A DNA stretch of 7,745 nucleotides from an uncultured Bacteroidales bacterium (lineage in GTDB: Bacteria; Bacteroidota; Bacteroidia; Bacteroidales; P3). Below, one piece after another: positions 7,322 to 7,745 of the stretch. Position 1 is the first letter of the stretch. Each line of letters starts with the position of its first letter. Under the pieces are notes generated by a model, which was not told where the DNA came from, did no database searches, and saw only the letters and a list, made by a program, of their open reading frames with translations. Location of the stretch: NCBI GenBank assembly GCA_947179195.1, contig CAMXAS010000055.1, forward strand, positions 1 to 7,745. Direction: 5' to 3'. The position numbers and the translations under genes are program-made.

Positions 7322-7334
7322 GGAAACCCTTGTC

Positions 7335-7745
7335 CTACAGGTCTATTTTCTCTACCCTCAGTTGGTGACGGCCGCCTTCGAAGGGTGTATCCAAAAAGCG
7401 TTTCACCATCTTTTCGGCCAGTTCGCAGGAGATGAAACGGCCCGGCAACGCCATAATATTGGCGTCGTTGTGTTGACGCGCCAAACCCGCCAAGTCTTCG
7501 TTCCAGCACAAGGCGCAGCGGACGCCGCGGTGTTTGTTGGCCGTCATCGACACGCCGTTGCCCGAACCGCATACGAGGATACCGATTTTATGGTTACCCG
7601 TGGCAACGCTGCCGGCTACCTGATGCGCGAAATCCGGATAATCGACGCTCGCATCGCTGAACGTACCGAAATCCTTGAAGACGTAACCCTGGTTGCCCAA
7701 TACGTCCACCAAATACTTTTTCATAGCGAAACCGGCATGGTCGCA
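7335..7745 (-). CDS. rpiB: Ribose-5-phosphate isomerase B (5' end cut by the window edge)
   Basis: The enzyme interconverts ribose 5-phosphate and ribulose 5-phosphate (EC 5.3.1.6; RpiB/LacA/LacB fold) in the cytosol. The frame stays open to the right edge: the seven codons before the first in-window ATG (7722-7724) read CDHAGFA. This is the conserved N-terminal substrate-binding motif (E. coli Asp9-His10), so that ATG is internal and the true start lies outside; probably only a few residues are missing. Of the visible 136 residues, the catalytic Cys of VCGSGNG is at 59, HNDAN at 92-96, and EGGRHQLRV near the C-terminus. It is the first visible gene of the minus-strand operon with the LutB-like gene and deoC. 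In Bacteroidales a transketolase gene often precedes rpiB; this cannot be tested here. Confidence 0.93.
   Translation of the reverse strand, partial: CDHAGFAMKKYLVDVLGNQGYVFKDFGTFSDASVDYPDFAHQVAGSVATGNHKIGILVCGSGNGVSMTANKHRGVRCALCWNEDLAGLARQHNDANIMALPGRFISCELAEKMVKRFLDTPFEGGRHQLRVEKIDL

Noticed and set aside
7722..7724. This ATG as the start of rpiB
   Set aside because: The codons just upstream encode CDHAGFA, the conserved RpiB N-terminal motif, so translation begins beyond the right edge.
1..7745. Mobile elements, CRISPR arrays, phage defence genes, tRNA or rRNA
   Set aside because: I saw no transposase or integrase motifs, no regularly spaced direct repeats, no att-like duplications and no tRNA- or rRNA-like sequence.

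Overview
The window looks like a Bacteroidales (Bacteroidota) chromosome segment. The evidence is a DUF4175 family membrane protein, a coiled-coil lipoprotein of the Bacteroidales Cbp1 type, candidate promoters with the Bacteroidetes TAnnTTTG -7 element, A-rich leaders with little Shine-Dalgarno, and family-typical RpiB and DeoC sequences. Coding regions are GC-rich while the divergent intergenic region is AT-rich. I cannot name a genus.

Layout. Bases 1-205 hold no convincing complete gene. There is a short frame open from the left edge (to 130), a tract dense in small palindromes and GCGAGG repeats (60-175), and a site at 179-192 that matches the core of the ParB-binding parS sequence. Bases 206-3784 (minus) encode a 1192-residue DUF4175 protein: three N-terminal membrane helices, a beta-rich middle, and about 600 residues of coiled coil. 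A 142-bp AT-rich divergent region (3785-3926) carries one candidate promoter per strand. Bases 3927-5018 (plus) encode a 363-residue Cbp1-like coiled-coil lipoprotein. It ends at a post-stop tetraloop hairpin and a strong bidirectional terminator (5057-5095) shared with the convergent operon on the right.

The right part is a tight minus-strand operon entering from beyond the window: rpiB (5' end cut off), then a LutB/LldF-like LUD plus 2[4Fe-4S] protein, then deoC, with gaps of only 13 and 7 bp. RpiB and DeoC act on pentose and deoxyribose phosphates. The iron-sulfur protein between them keeps both cysteine motifs but appears to lack several signatures of canonical LutB, so its redox role is open.

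No mobile element, CRISPR array, tRNA or rRNA was seen. Most of the window is ordinary. The points most worth a second look are the parS-like site, the divergent LutB-like protein in a sugar-phosphate operon, and the divergently paired DUF4175 and lipoprotein envelope genes.
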